In this document: positions 8,389 through 17,514 of the stretch, piece by piece
Layout of the letters: every line of letters begins with the position of its first letter
Numbering within the stretch: the stretch's first letter is position 1
DNA from: Pseudoalteromonas sp. G4
GTDB lineage: Bacteria > Pseudomonadota > Gammaproteobacteria > Enterobacterales > Alteromonadaceae
Assembly (NCBI RefSeq): GCF_028875915.1
Contig: NZ_JAPEHW010000026.1
Location: 1 to 44,481, forward strand
Direction: 5' to 3'
Length of the DNA: 44,481 bases
Translations under genes and position numbers: made by a program
The notes under the pieces: model-generated
Databases searched by the model: none
Seen by the model: only the letters and a program-made list of their open reading frames with translations
What the model was told of the DNA's origin: nothing

Positions 8389-9937
8389 GCTTCGTTTAAT
8401 TTTGGGCGATCAGCTTAATGCACAGCATTCTTGGTTTAAGGAAAAGTCGCGCAATGTGACGTATGTGATTGCCGAGCTACATCAAGAAGCGAGTTACACC
8501 ACCCATCATATTCAAAAAATATCGGCGTTTTTTGCGGCAATGCAGGCATTTGCTAGCGCATTAGAAAAAGCTGGCCATAATGTGATTTACTTAACCTTAG
8601 ACGACACACAAAAGTACGCTGATTTACCCGACTTATTAAATCATTTGATTAAACAGCACAGTATTCATACCTTTTGCTATCAATTGCCCGATGAGTACCG
8701 TTTACGCGCCCAGCTAACTGATTACTGTAAAAGCCTTGCTATCGATTACAAGGTATTTGATACCGAGCATTTTTATTTGGCTGATAATCAATTAGCTAGT
8801 TATTTCAAGCAAGGTAAAAAACACCGGCTAGAGCATTTTTATCGCAAAATGCGCGTGGAATTTAATGTATTAATGAATGGTGATGAACCACTTACAGGGC
8901 AGTGGAATTTCGATAGTCAAAACCGCAATAAGTTAAAAGCCTCTGATCTTGCCGATATCCCTGAGCCACTAGTATTTGCTAATGATGTCAGTGACATTCT
9001 GGCGCGCATTGAAAGACATGGCATTAAAACCATGGGTAAAGCAGACAAACAATTGCTATGGCCAATTAATCGCAGCCAAGCAAATCAACTATTAGCCTTT
9101 TTTTGCAAATACTTATTACCGAAGTTTGGTCAATTTCAAGATGCAATGACAGGCAAACTTATTGAGTTTGGTGAGGATAAAGGCTGGAATTTATATCATT
9201 CACGGTTATCGTTTGCCATTAATGCAAAAATGATAAGCCCCCATAGCGTTGTGAATGCTGCCATAGAGACCTTTGAACAAAATGACGACATAGATATTGC
9301 CCAAGTAGAAGGCTTTGTAAGGCAAATTTTAGGCTGGCGTGAATTTGTGCGCGGTATTTATTGGGCCAATATGCCTAATTACGCATCGCTCAATGCCCTT
9401 GATGCTAACTTACCACTGCCAAGTTGGTTTTGGAGTGGAAACACCAAAATGCGCTGCCTGTCTCATGCGATTACACAATCACTTGATTTTGCCTACGCTC
9501 ACCATATTCAACGCTTAATGGTAACAGGTAATTTTTGTTTAATTGCGGGTATTCACCCTGATGAGGTTGATGACTGGTATTTAGGCATTTACATCGACGC
9601 CCTTGAGTGGGTAGAAATGCCAAATACGCGGGGGATGAGCCAGTTTGCCGATGGCGGTATTGTTGGTTCAAAAGCCTATGCGGCAAGTGGTAATTACATT
9701 AAAAAAATGAGCGATTATTGCAGTGATTGCCATTATAAAGTCGCAAACACAGTGGGTGATGATGCTTGCCCGCTTAATTCTCTTTATTGGCAGTTTATGG
9801 ATAAACATAAAGACAGCTTTACTAATAATCCACGCACTAAAATGGTGTTAAGTAACTGGCTTAAGAAAGCACAAGATGATCGCGACAAGGTGCTTAGTCG
9901 CGCGAATTTTTTACTGCAAAATCTTGAAAATTTGTAA
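8378..9937 (+). CDS. FeS-BCP prokaryotic (6-4) photolyase-type protein
   Basis: This 519-residue protein starts at ATG 8378 with an AAGGA site 7 nt upstream. The N-terminus [11 protein letters not shown] and the [10 protein letters not shown] block mark the iron-sulfur bacterial cryptochrome/photolyase group, whose characterised members repair (6-4) photoproducts using FAD and a lumazine antenna. Four Cys at 360, 448, 451 and 464 keep the spacing (88, 3, 13) of the [4Fe-4S] ligands known in Agrobacterium PhrB (350, 438, 441, 454). The family block [14 protein letters not shown] and the FAD-contact region [14 protein letters not shown] are intact. It is the third photolyase-type enzyme in one operon. 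Confidence 0.9.
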   Translation: MTSELRLILGDQLNAQHSWFKEKSRNVTYVIAELHQEASYTTHHIQKISAFFAAMQAFASALEKAGHNVIYLTLDDTQKYADLPDLLNHLIKQHSIHTFCYQLPDEYRLRAQLTDYCKSLAIDYKVFDTEHFYLADNQLASYFKQGKKHRLEHFYRKMRVEFNVLMNGDEPLTGQWNFDSQNRNKLKASDLADIPEPLVFANDVSDILARIERHGIKTMGKADKQLLWPINRSQANQLLAFFCKYLLPKFGQFQDAMTGKLIEFGEDKGWNLYHSRLSFAINAKMISPHSVVNAAIETFEQNDDIDIAQVEGFVRQILGWREFVRGIYWANMPNYASLNALDANLPLPSWFWSGNTKMRCLSHAITQSLDFAYAHHIQRLMVTGNFCLIAGIHPDEVDDWYLGIYIDALEWVEMPNTRGMSQFADGGIVGSKAYAASGNYIKKMSDYCSDCHYKVANTVGDDACPLNSLYWQFMDKHKDSFTNNPRTKMVLSNWLKKAQDDRDKVLSRANFLLQNLENL

Positions 9938-9991
9938 TCGATAACTTGTGGTTAAGCGTATAGCAAAACAAATGATTTTTAGGCAAATGCA

Positions 9992-10648
9992 ATGATAAAA
10001 CACATAACTCAAGATGATATTAAAGCGATGGAACAGCGCGAACGCGCTCGGTTAATTAATAGTTTATCAGGCTTTAAAAGTGCGAATTTAATTGGTAGCC
10101 AAAATGCATCTGGCATAACAAATCTGGCGATCGTCAGTTCAGTATTTCATTTAGGTGCAGATCCTGCGTTAATTGGTATGATCATCCGCCCAGATACTGT
10201 TCCTAGAGACACATTAAGCAATATTAAAGCTACGGGTGTCTACACCATAAATCACGTAAATTCTCTTATTTGGCAACAAGCCCATCAAACATCAGCGCGT
10301 TATGAAGAAAGTGAATCTGAGTTTGAAAAAGTAGCGTTGACGGAGCAATTTGAGAAAGGCATAGATGCGCCATTTGTTGGTGAATCGCAAGCCAAATTTG
10401 CCCTTAAATTACGCGAAATTAAACCGCTTGAAATTAACGGCACAGTATTAGTTATTGGGGAAATAACCCATATTATTGTGCCACAAATGGCGCTTGCAAA
10501 AGATGGTTTTATTGATATTGAAGCGCTTGATACAGTGGCGATTTCAGGTCTTGATAGCTATCACACAACCGATCGGCTAGGGCGATTAAGTTATGCTAAG
10601 CCTAATACAAAGCCACAGTTATTGAACATTGAAGGTGACGTTTGCTAA
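9992..10648 (+). CDS. flavin reductase-like domain protein
   Basis: The protein has 218 residues of the flavin_reduct/DIM6 split-barrel type: an N-terminal INSLSGFKSANLIGSQNASGITNLAIVSSVFHLG block that would bind FMN, then IIRPDTVPRDTLSNIKATGVYTIN and a C-terminal barrel. Family members bind FMN and reduce free flavin or act with partner oxygenases. It lies 54 nt after the FeS photolyase and before a strong terminator, so it closes the photolyase operon. Supplying or handling flavin for the FAD enzymes upstream is an attractive but untested link. The start at 9992 has AGG about 8 nt upstream. Confidence 0.8.
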   Translation: MIKHITQDDIKAMEQRERARLINSLSGFKSANLIGSQNASGITNLAIVSSVFHLGADPALIGMIIRPDTVPRDTLSNIKATGVYTINHVNSLIWQQAHQTSARYEESESEFEKVALTEQFEKGIDAPFVGESQAKFALKLREIKPLEINGTVLVIGEITHIIVPQMALAKDGFIDIEALDTVAISGLDSYHTTDRLGRLSYAKPNTKPQLLNIEGDVC

Positions 10649-10674
10649 TCACGTTGGTTTAACCGATTCCATAA

Positions 10675-10710
10675 AAAAGCCCTACTTAAAAAGAGTAGGG
10701 CTTTTGCTTT
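10675..10710 (+). terminator. bidirectional intrinsic terminator
   Basis: A 12-bp perfect stem AAAAGCCCTACT / AGTAGGGCTTTT surrounds the loop TAAAAAG. T-runs exist in both directions. It ends the photolyase operon on the plus strand and the porin operon on the minus strand. Confidence 0.9.
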
Positions 10711-10724
10711 TAAGGAAATAATAA

Positions 10725-11915
10725 TTAGAACACTAGGTCCACACCAAAGGTCACTAAGTCGGCGTCGTTGTTGCTTAAATCATCTTCAAAGTGGGTAAAT
10801 TCCACTTTAAATGCTGCTGATGGGTGGAAGTCATATCGTACGGTAAACGAATATGCATTCGATTTAGCAGCTTGTGATGCGAGCGCTAAGTTAGTGGCAT
10901 CTTGCAAATACAATGGTGGGTTTGTGCCAGGGGCAACAACAGGTATTTGTACACCGCCAGGGCCTGTTATGCTGCGTGGTACTTGGTTAAATTGATCGTT
11001 TGAATTTTCATCATCGTTGCCTTCATACGTTGCACTTAATGTGACTGAATCCATGCGATAACCAAGCGATACATAATATTGTGTTTGCTTGGCTAAAATG
11101 CTGTTATCAATCTCAAATTGCGTGTATTCAGCGTCGAATAGAATATCGTTGTAATCAATTCCAATACCGATTGCTGCAAAATAAGCGTCGTCTTCTTCAA
11201 TAGCTAAATTACTATACTGTTCGTTTAAGCCATAGGCTTGCAAGCCATTGAAGAGCCCTGTTAGCTCATTACTACCACTCACATCAATCGTTGCTTCAGA
11301 GATAAAATAAGCAACCCGTCCAGTTAGCCAGCCGTTTGATAAACTCCAGTTAATACCAATTGTGTCTTTAAGTTCAGCAGCGTCGGAATAGGTAACTGCG
11401 GTAATATCTGTATCAACCGCGCCTACCATCAGCTGTAAGCTGCTATCAAGTTCACCTATGGTTGAGTTATGCAAATAGCTTAACCCTTCATAGGTCGAAA
11501 ACGACAAGTTATAAACCGATTGGGGAGGTCTTACCCAGCGGTAGGCGTAACCTACGTCAAGAAAATCAGAGTAACGATAAAATGGAATTCGCATTTTACC
11601 GGCACTGAGTTGTGAATTTTCAGATACTTCATAGGTTAAATATGCCCACTCAAACTCGGCATTAAAATCATCACTGCCTCGGGCTAACAGCTGTGCGGTT
11701 GCAGATAGCCCATCCATTACATCGGCGCTCACTTGTACCGCAAACAAACTGTCGTTTTGCCAGTCTAGTTCATCTGAGTAATTGTATAAGGCATCATCAC
11801 TACCAAGGGTTTGCCCACCGTAGATAGAGGCAAAACCATTAACTCGGATATCTGCATAGCTTGATGTTGCAAATCCTGTTAGTAGTAATGAAGCAATTAA
11901 ATAACGTTTTTTCAT
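10725..11915 (-). CDS. outer-membrane porin
   Basis: This 396-residue protein has a signal peptide ending SYA (about residue 21), alternating beta-strand character throughout and a C-terminal aromatic (VDLVF), the usual outer-membrane assembly signal. It shares the block SADVxxGLSATAQ..ARG.DDFNAEFEWAYL with the porin encoded two genes upstream, so they are paralogues. General porin-type diffusion channels for anions or small solutes fit. It is the last gene of a three-gene operon: porin, PstS-like protein, porin, with gaps of 14 and 16 nt. Linkage to a phosphate-binding-like protein hints at anion uptake, but selectivity cannot be read from the sequence. Confidence 0.82.
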   Translation of the reverse strand: MKKRYLIASLLLTGFATSSYADIRVNGFASIYGGQTLGSDDALYNYSDELDWQNDSLFAVQVSADVMDGLSATAQLLARGSDDFNAEFEWAYLTYEVSENSQLSAGKMRIPFYRYSDFLDVGYAYRWVRPPQSVYNLSFSTYEGLSYLHNSTIGELDSSLQLMVGAVDTDITAVTYSDAAELKDTIGINWSLSNGWLTGRVAYFISEATIDVSGSNELTGLFNGLQAYGLNEQYSNLAIEEDDAYFAAIGIGIDYNDILFDAEYTQFEIDNSILAKQTQYYVSLGYRMDSVTLSATYEGNDDENSNDQFNQVPRSITGPGGVQIPVVAPGTNPPLYLQDATNLALASQAAKSNAYSFTVRYDFHPSAAFKVEFTHFEDDLSNNDADLVTFGVDLVF

Positions 11916-11931
11916 AGTAACTCCACTTTAA

Positions 11932-12342
11932 TTAGAAGGATTGAACAACCTTTACGCTGCCATCGGCGCTGCCTTTTGAAACAAAACCAATTAAATTTGG
12001 ATTTTTAGATACTAAGCTCACTACTTCGGCATCATTTGCAGCTTCTTCCGGAGGGGTGCCTTTGCCGGTAAAAACCAATTTTGACCAATAAGCCTTTAAT
12101 TGGCTTGACGATTTGCTAAGTACATTTTGGTTAAACTCATCGGTAACAGGGTTGCCATCTGCCTGAGTGATAGGTAAAGCTTTAGAGCCATCGGCAAACG
12201 ATTTGGCTTTGCCGGTAAAAATTTTCTTGATATCTCCCGCGTCAATTGCATTTGCATTTGATGGGTGAACAATAACATCTACTGCAGCGCTTAATGAGCA
12301 AGATGTAAACAGAACAAGTGTTAAAATAATTAAATTTTTCAT
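11932..12342 (-). CDS. short PstS-like periplasmic binding protein
   Basis: This 136-residue exported protein (signal peptide to about residue 19, SLSAA) resembles the N-terminal half of phosphate-binding PstS-type proteins: VHPSNANAIDAGDIKKIFTGK, then FNQNVLSKSSSQLKAYWSKLVFTG and a Gly-Phe-Val end. Full PstS proteins exceed 300 residues; short single-domain members of this PBP-like family are common in marine gammaproteobacteria and often sit beside porins or chemoreceptors. No ABC permease is near, so it is not part of a standard Pst transporter. It may deliver a ligand to the porins or to the divergent chemoreceptor. Function is unproven. Confidence 0.8.
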   Translation of the reverse strand: MKNLIILTLVLFTSCSLSAAVDVIVHPSNANAIDAGDIKKIFTGKAKSFADGSKALPITQADGNPVTDEFNQNVLSKSSSQLKAYWSKLVFTGKGTPPEEAANDAEVVSLVSKNPNLIGFVSKGSADGSVKVVQSF

Positions 12343-12356
12343 TATATTATCCTCAA

Positions 12357-13436
12357 TTAAAATACCATATCAACGCCGATAGTAATGGCCTTGCTATCAC
12401 CAGCTACAGCCAATTCATACGAGTTGTCTTCGACCTCATCGTATTGAATTTTAAACGCTGCGTTTGAGTGGAAGTCCCAACGAATACCAAATGATGTGGT
12501 GTTGTGATCTTCGCCATCATCACCATCTTTTTGATCGAAGGTAGAATAAGAGACAAATGGGGTGAACGAATCGATACGGTAGCCTAATGTCAGCATCGCG
12601 GTATCTAAATTACCATCAAGATCGAGACGGTTGAGTTCGCTTAATACAAAAAAGTTACCAAAATCAGCATTGACCGCTAAGCCATAAAAGTTGCCATCGC
12701 GCTCATCTTTACCGTTCCATGTTGATGGTTCGCCACCGATATAACGTTGGTTGGTATAGCTCATAGCTGTTGCGCGAATTTCTAACCAGTCATTACTGGT
12801 TTGAATTACGCCGCCGATAATGTCTTTCCAAATTTCACGGGTCGGTTCACCAAAGAAAAACTCTGAGAGTAGCTTATTTTCTTTGTCGTCCTCGCGACCA
12901 AAATAAATATTACCGGATAATGACCAATCACCTATCGAGCCAGTGTAAAGAGCATTTACCCCGTTATAATTGAAGATTTGCCATGTATAGTTATCTGCTG
13001 GCGCACGCATCCATACGTAGGCGTAACCTACGTCGTAAAAATCAGAGTAGTAAAACAGAGGTAAGCGTTTTTTACCTGCTTGCACTGTCCAATTTTCATT
13101 GATTTCATACGATAAATAGGCCCACTCAAACTCCGCATTAAAGTCATCTGCGCCACGGGCAACAATTTGAGCCGTTGCGCTTAACCCCTCACTTACATCC
13201 GCAGTGACTTGCAAGCCAAATAAAGATTCGGGTTTAAACGTGATGTCTTCGTTATATACGCTCACAATGGGATAGTCAGCGAGAAAGGTTGGTTCATTAA
13301 TACCGTAGTGAGGAACACCTGTGCCACTAAGTACTTTGCCTGCATTTATGCTAGTAAAACCAGATATATTAACATCTGAAAAGCTTGGAAAAGCCGCAAA
13401 ACACAATGCACAACCTAATAAAACTTTATTGTTCAT
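12357..13436 (-). CDS. outer-membrane porin, paralogue of 10725-11915
   Basis: This 359-residue beta-barrel protein has a signal peptide (about 20 residues, FPSFS/DV) and a terminal VDMVF. It shares the GLSATAQIVARGADDFNAEF block, the SDFYDVGYAYVWMRAP segment and the SNAAFKIQYDEVED C-terminal hairpin with the second porin of the operon. It is the first gene of the operon; the promoter lies in 13437-13594, shared with the divergent chemoreceptor gene. Two diverged porin copies around one small binding protein suggest solute specialisation. Confidence 0.82.
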   Translation of the reverse strand: MNNKVLLGCALCFAAFPSFSDVNISGFTSINAGKVLSGTGVPHYGINEPTFLADYPIVSVYNEDITFKPESLFGLQVTADVSEGLSATAQIVARGADDFNAEFEWAYLSYEINENWTVQAGKKRLPLFYYSDFYDVGYAYVWMRAPADNYTWQIFNYNGVNALYTGSIGDWSLSGNIYFGREDDKENKLLSEFFFGEPTREIWKDIIGGVIQTSNDWLEIRATAMSYTNQRYIGGEPSTWNGKDERDGNFYGLAVNADFGNFFVLSELNRLDLDGNLDTAMLTLGYRIDSFTPFVSYSTFDQKDGDDGEDHNTTSFGIRWDFHSNAAFKIQYDEVEDNSYELAVAGDSKAITIGVDMVF

Positions 13437-13594
13437 AACTGTTTCCTAAATTGCTTAATTTGCGTTATTAGCGAAGTAAGTATAGTTAATTAAACAGAAT
13501 TACTAGCAAAAATTGAAAAATAGGCGACAATTTAAATGTTGATGTTTACGAACAAATAATCAGCAAAGTTAATCTACTAGGAATAACAGGCGTG

Positions 13595-15208
13595 ATGAAA
13601 CTAATAAACAATTTAAGCATAAACAAAAAGATACATTTAATCACAGGGTTAACAGTTATTTTGCTGCTTGCAATTTTGGCTGTCAGCCGAAGTACAATGG
13701 TAGATAACGAAAAATCAATTAACGAAATCTCTTCCGTTAGTTATGAAGTAGTTAAGTATGCCACTGCCAATAAATATCTTGTTCAAAAATTAGATGAACT
13801 TTACACCCAATCAGTTACCTTTGGTGATGAAGAGCTAATAGGTAAGGCTGATGAAACAGGCAAATTAATTCAACAAAACTTAGATCAGCTTGCAAGGCTC
13901 TCTCCTGAGGATGTCAGTAGCCGAGATATGAAACTGTTAGAGGCATACAGCAAAATAGCCAAAGAAATTGCTTCTGGCATGATTGCAGGCACTGCAGATT
14001 TTTCTAAAATTCAACAGCAAGCTCAAGAAAAAACAGCAAAATACGAGGAGCTCGTTGGGCATTTTGATGCTTTTCAGAGAAAATCGGATGAACGCTTTCA
14101 AGCACTTATTAGTGATACGTTAGAGCGCTCTAGTGATGCACTAGGGGTAACCATTGGCATTATTGCTATTGCCATTATTATATCTACTCTGCTCGCCATC
14201 TTTATTGCGCAAGCTATCAGTCAGTCGGCGAAAGATCTCGCTTCGTCTTTAGAGCAGCTTGCCAATGGTGGTGGTAGTTTAAGCAGTAAATTAGAGGTGC
14301 GAAGTGATGATGAAATTGGTCAAGTATCGCAAAATTTTAATGGCTTTATTTCACTACTAAAAGAGTCTGTTGAAAATGTGGTTTCGGTTGTAAGTCCTTT
14401 AATGGAAAACTCAACGCGTTTGGTGCAGGGCATGGAGCGAGCTGAAAATGCAACAAACCAGCAATCTCATGATGCAGAGATAGTGCGCCAATCAATGGAA
14501 GAAATGAAACTGAGTGTGGGTGATATTTCTAATTCTGCTGCAAGTGCAGCGGAAGCTGCGCGAAGTGCAGAAAAAGAAGTTGAAGTGAGTACTAGGCAAA
14601 TTGAATCATCGGTTACTGAATCAAACGCACTTAGAGATGAAATTGAAGCAGCATCTGGCACCATAGATCAATTAGCGAATGATACCCAGAATGTGGGTCA
14701 AATATTAAATGTAATTACTTCTATTGCTGAGCAAACTAACTTACTTGCACTCAATGCAGCCATTGAAGCCGCGCGTGCAGGTGAGCAAGGTCGCGGTTTC
14801 GCTGTGGTAGCTGATGAAGTTCGAGAACTAGCTTCACGCACTGCAAAATCTACAAATGAGATACGCGACTTACTTAATGTGTTAACTGCAGCAGCAAATG
14901 AGTCAGTAACTGCAATGAACTCAGCAATGGAAAAAGCCAAGTTAAATTCTGAAAATGCCGAAAAAACGGGTGAATCTATTCGTAAAATTGCTGAACAAAT
15001 ATTGGCAATTAATGGTATGAACGCACAAATAGCAACAGCGACAGAAGAGCAAACATCAGTTGCATCTATTGTTGTTGATAATGTGTCAAATATGCATTCA
15101 TCGTTTGAATCAACACTGAACTCGCTCGAACAAGTTCGCAATGTGGCAACTAATTTACATGATTTATCTGATAAATTACTTGATGCGACATCGCGCTTTA
15201 ACTTGTAA
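13595..15208 (+). CDS. methyl-accepting chemotaxis protein
   Basis: The product has 537 residues from ATG 13595 (an in-frame GTG lies one codon before). Membrane helices at about residues 12-32 and 182-206 flank a helical periplasmic sensor of about 150 residues. A HAMP domain follows, then the MCP signalling domain with the invariant hairpin tip [20 protein letters not shown] and [17 protein letters not shown]. This tip binds CheW and CheA at the inner membrane. The gene is divergent from the porin/PstS-like operon, so it may report on the same solute; that link is inference. A hairpin terminator follows the stop. Confidence 0.93.
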   Translation: MKLINNLSINKKIHLITGLTVILLLAILAVSRSTMVDNEKSINEISSVSYEVVKYATANKYLVQKLDELYTQSVTFGDEELIGKADETGKLIQQNLDQLARLSPEDVSSRDMKLLEAYSKIAKEIASGMIAGTADFSKIQQQAQEKTAKYEELVGHFDAFQRKSDERFQALISDTLERSSDALGVTIGIIAIAIIISTLLAIFIAQAISQSAKDLASSLEQLANGGGSLSSKLEVRSDDEIGQVSQNFNGFISLLKESVENVVSVVSPLMENSTRLVQGMERAENATNQQSHDAEIVRQSMEEMKLSVGDISNSAASAAEAARSAEKEVEVSTRQIESSVTESNALRDEIEAASGTIDQLANDTQNVGQILNVITSIAEQTNLLALNAAIEAARAGEQGRGFAVVADEVRELASRTAKSTNEIRDLLNVLTAAANESVTAMNSAMEKAKLNSENAEKTGESIRKIAEQILAINGMNAQIATATEEQTSVASIVVDNVSNMHSSFESTLNSLEQVRNVATNLHDLSDKLLDATSRFNL

Positions 15209-15233
15209 CCGTTACGTTTGAATCTTTGGGTTT

Positions 15234-15262
15234 AGCACAAAATGGATTTTGTGCTTGTTTTC
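15234..15262 (+). terminator. intrinsic terminator of chemoreceptor gene
   Basis: The stem AGCACAAAA / TTTTGTGCT has the loop TGGA and is followed by TGTTTTCTT. It lies 25 nt after the chemoreceptor stop. Confidence 0.8.
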
Positions 15263-15312
15263 TTATCTCAATCCAAGCACTTGCAGGTGGGCAAAATAAG
15301 CTATAGTTCAAG

Positions 15313-15908
15313 TTATAAAGAATTAAACTCGTGCTTAAGCAGACCGTACTTTAAATCATTGCACCACTTATCATTAATACGATAGTTATCGCGCAATATT
15401 CCTTCTAACTTAAACCCAAGCGCTGTTAATAAACAACTAGATGCTTCATTTCCTTCAGTCACAGTAGCGTTTAATTTATGGTAATTACACTCATTAAAAG
15501 CAAACTCCATCATTTTGAGTGTGGATTGTTTAATTTATGGTAATTACACTCATTAAAAGCAAACTCCATCATTTTGAGTGTGGATTCTTTGCCGTAGCCT
15601 AAACCGTGAAATTCGGGGTCAATTAAAAAGCCCAGTTCTGCTTGCTGAAATGGTTGCCACTGAGATAAAAAGCCGGTTACGCCAATGGACTTTAAACTCG
15701 ATTTTTCAATCATCACAAGTGTTAGCCAGCTGTTATGTTCTTTTTGCCAATTTCCCAAGCGTTCATTAAAACGTTGCTTAATTTTCTCATTTGAAGGTAA
15801 GTCTGCAACAAAACGCATCACATCGGGTAATTGATGTAAGTGAGCAAAAAAATCAAAATCAGCGAGCGAAAGAGGCCTAAGAAGTAAGCGCGAAGTTTCA
15901 AATTCCAT
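15313..15908 (-). pseudogene. GNAT N-acetyltransferase (RimJ/RimL type), frameshifted by tandem duplication
   Basis: The N-terminal frame (15908 to about 15527) begins MEFETSRLLLRPLSLADFDFF and contains GFLIDPEFHGLGYGKE, the acetyl-CoA loop of GNAT enzymes that acetylate protein N-termini or small amines. The C-terminal frame (to 15313) holds AFNECNYHKLNATV...NEASSCLLTALGFKLEGILRDN, the expected end of the fold. Between them is an exact 59-bp tandem repeat. Removing one copy gives 537 nt, an uninterrupted 178-residue enzyme, the normal family length. As written, the product stops after 132 residues and lacks the last strands. The lesion is recent because both copies are identical, or it is an assembly error. 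Confidence 0.85.
15469..15586. repeat. exact 59-bp tandem duplication
   Basis: Positions 15469-15527 and 15528-15586 are identical, each beginning GTTTAATTTATGG and ending GAGTGTGGATT. The unit is not a multiple of three and breaks the acetyltransferase frame. Confidence 0.95.
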
Positions 15909-16109
15909 TTTAAAGATTTGTTTTATTTTTAAATTCTTCAGTTTAATTGTCTCTGAATGTAAAAGCTAGTTGAGCGTTAGAAGACATTAATCATCACAAT
16001 TTTACGAAATGCAACATATAAAAATGCTATTTTCTTGTGAGGATGAATACATTCTTTGATTCTATCGGTCTACAATATAAGTGTTGTAAATATGTTTTAA
16101 AGGCGCGTT

Positions 16110-16913
16110 ATGCGAACAGTTTTATTCACGGTTATGCTGATAATGCTCACAATGTTTTCGTTTTCAGCATATGGCAAGAATAAATTAACGTATTGTTATG
16201 AAAACAAGCCAGTTCTTCCCCACTTTTATGGCTCAGGCCCTAATGTGCCAGTTGAAAACCCTGGTCCCGCAATCGAAATAATGCAACAACTAGAGCGCCT
16301 TACACAGCAAGTTGAAATTAGTTATGTTCGTTTCCCTTGGAAGCGTTGCCTTAATGATTTATCACTGGGTAAAGTTGATGCTGTGGTTGGACGTTATCAT
16401 CCGCTACGAGAGCAAATTGCTCAGTATCCCAAAAAAGAAGATGGAAATTTAGATAATGTACGTAGTTTTTCAATTTCTTCCTCTTGTTTAGTTTATAAAG
16501 AGAATGAAATAGTTTGGGATGGAATAAATTTAGTTTTTAAAAAACCTATGAATATGTCGGTGCCAAATGGCTACGGTGTGATAAGTGATATGCAATTAAA
16601 GGGGTTTGATATTTATCAAGCACCATCAATAGCCAAAGCACATGAGTTGCTTTTTAAAGGTCGTGTAAATGTATCGCTAAGTAATTGCCAAATGGAAACG
16701 TTGCCCAAAGGGTTTATTGAAAATACCATTCCAATAAATGAAAGTACTGGTTACTTAATATTTAGCCATCAATACTATGCGAAGCAACCTAACATAGCCC
16801 ATAGCTTATGGGATAACTTAGCAAAAATTAATGCGCTAGAGTATTATGAAAAATATTTTAAAATGGCTTTATCGGCGGAACTATCGGGCGCATCAACAGT
16901 AGCTGACAAGTAA
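16110..16913 (+). CDS. periplasmic solute-binding protein, SBP family 3-like
   Basis: This 267-residue protein has a signal peptide (to about residue 22, SAYG). It has the fold pattern of amino-acid-type solute-binding proteins: an opening strand KLTYCYENKPVLPHF, PGPAIEIMQQL, then FPWKRCLNDLSLGKVDAVVGRY, where an Arg next to the first lobe and the G(K)VDA block usually line the ligand site. There is no transporter gene nearby. Stand-alone proteins of this type are frequent in Alteromonadales and may have roles in uptake or sensing. Several Cys are present (residues about 29, 78, 129 and 193). Its stop is followed at once by a minus-strand terminator. Confidence 0.7.
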   Translation: MRTVLFTVMLIMLTMFSFSAYGKNKLTYCYENKPVLPHFYGSGPNVPVENPGPAIEIMQQLERLTQQVEISYVRFPWKRCLNDLSLGKVDAVVGRYHPLREQIAQYPKKEDGNLDNVRSFSISSSCLVYKENEIVWDGINLVFKKPMNMSVPNGYGVISDMQLKGFDIYQAPSIAKAHELLFKGRVNVSLSNCQMETLPKGFIENTIPINESTGYLIFSHQYYAKQPNIAHSLWDNLAKINALEYYEKYFKMALSAELSGASTVADK

Positions 16914-16933
16914 AAAAAAGCGGGTTTCCCCGC
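16912..16933 (-). terminator. minus-strand intrinsic terminator without an obvious gene
   Basis: Read on the minus strand, the stem GCGGG-GAAA-CCCGC is followed by eight T. On the plus strand no T-run follows, so it is oriented for minus-strand transcripts. No intact minus-strand gene precedes it within 600 nt. Confidence 0.7.
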
Positions 16934-17514
16934 ATCAACTTTCCCCAGATAAACTTGTTAGTAATTAGCGTTTTCTCAGCCTTACTTTTTGCCTAAAATG
17001 TCTTTTCATCATTAACAAATAGATGATGTGTCTTTGTAACTTCAAGACATTAGCGATTAATTTCTACTTTTTCTTCTTTAAGGTCACGCGATCGTTATTG
17101 AGTAGGCTCCCTAGATGTTTGCATTCGCAGCAATCTTTTTGCCAAAGTCCCAATCCAGTAAATAAAAAGGTTGATCTTTAGATTGTTCGTAATTTATTTA
17201 CTCTCGCTTGAATGTTTCCTCAAACTCAGCATTAGTATTAACTTAGGGTCCCAGCAAGCTTTTGCGCGAGCACAGTGTTCGAAATAATCAACAAAAAAAT
17301 AACGATACAAAAATTATACAAAAACAGCCTTTAGTGAATGAAAGGCTATTTTTACAAACAAATATAAGCCAAATATGTGATGTTTATTTTATTATGTGTT
17401 TATTTGTTACATTTTGTTTTTACAAACAAAAAATATTTTTTGCCCCTTGTTCAAACCTTTTTGAATATCCTTTCGACTCATTATAAAAACAATCTTTATT
17501 CAACAGGATTTATT
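16914..17514. other. gene-free stretch with possible gene remnant or small RNA
   Basis: This 600-nt gap has no credible intact gene. On the minus strand, 17114-17197 reads as an open piece with coding character (QPFYLLDWDFGKKIAANA), preceded in the same frame by NTNAEFEETFKRE and a stop, and bounded by further stops. This suggests a decayed coding sequence. Terminator-like hairpins face both ways (16912-16933 minus, 17326-17353 plus), which would also fit one or two small RNAs. The last 100 nt are very AT-rich and hold the promoter of the lipoprotein gene. Confidence 0.3.
17326..17353 (+). terminator. terminator-like hairpin
   Basis: AGCCTTT-AGTGAATG-AAAGGCT is followed by ATTTTT on the plus strand. 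It lies 160 nt upstream of the next start codon, so it would end a short upstream transcript. Confidence 0.5.

Noticed and set aside
8378..9937. Start of the FeS photolyase at GTG 8348
   Set aside because: The extra ten residues lie within the DUF2256 gene in another frame and do not match the family start; ATG 8378 has an AAGGA site.
14698..15141. Long open frame antisense to the first chemoreceptor gene (147 codons)
   Set aside because: It mirrors the conserved signalling domain, is Ser/Ala-rich in the way of antisense frames of helical MCP genes, has no family similarity and no ribosome site. The second chemoreceptor shows the same artefact at 21855-22658.
17262..17486. 74-codon plus-strand frame starting at a TTG
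   Set aside because: It is AT-driven in composition, has no ribosome site, contains a terminator hairpin and overlaps the promoter region of the lipoprotein gene.
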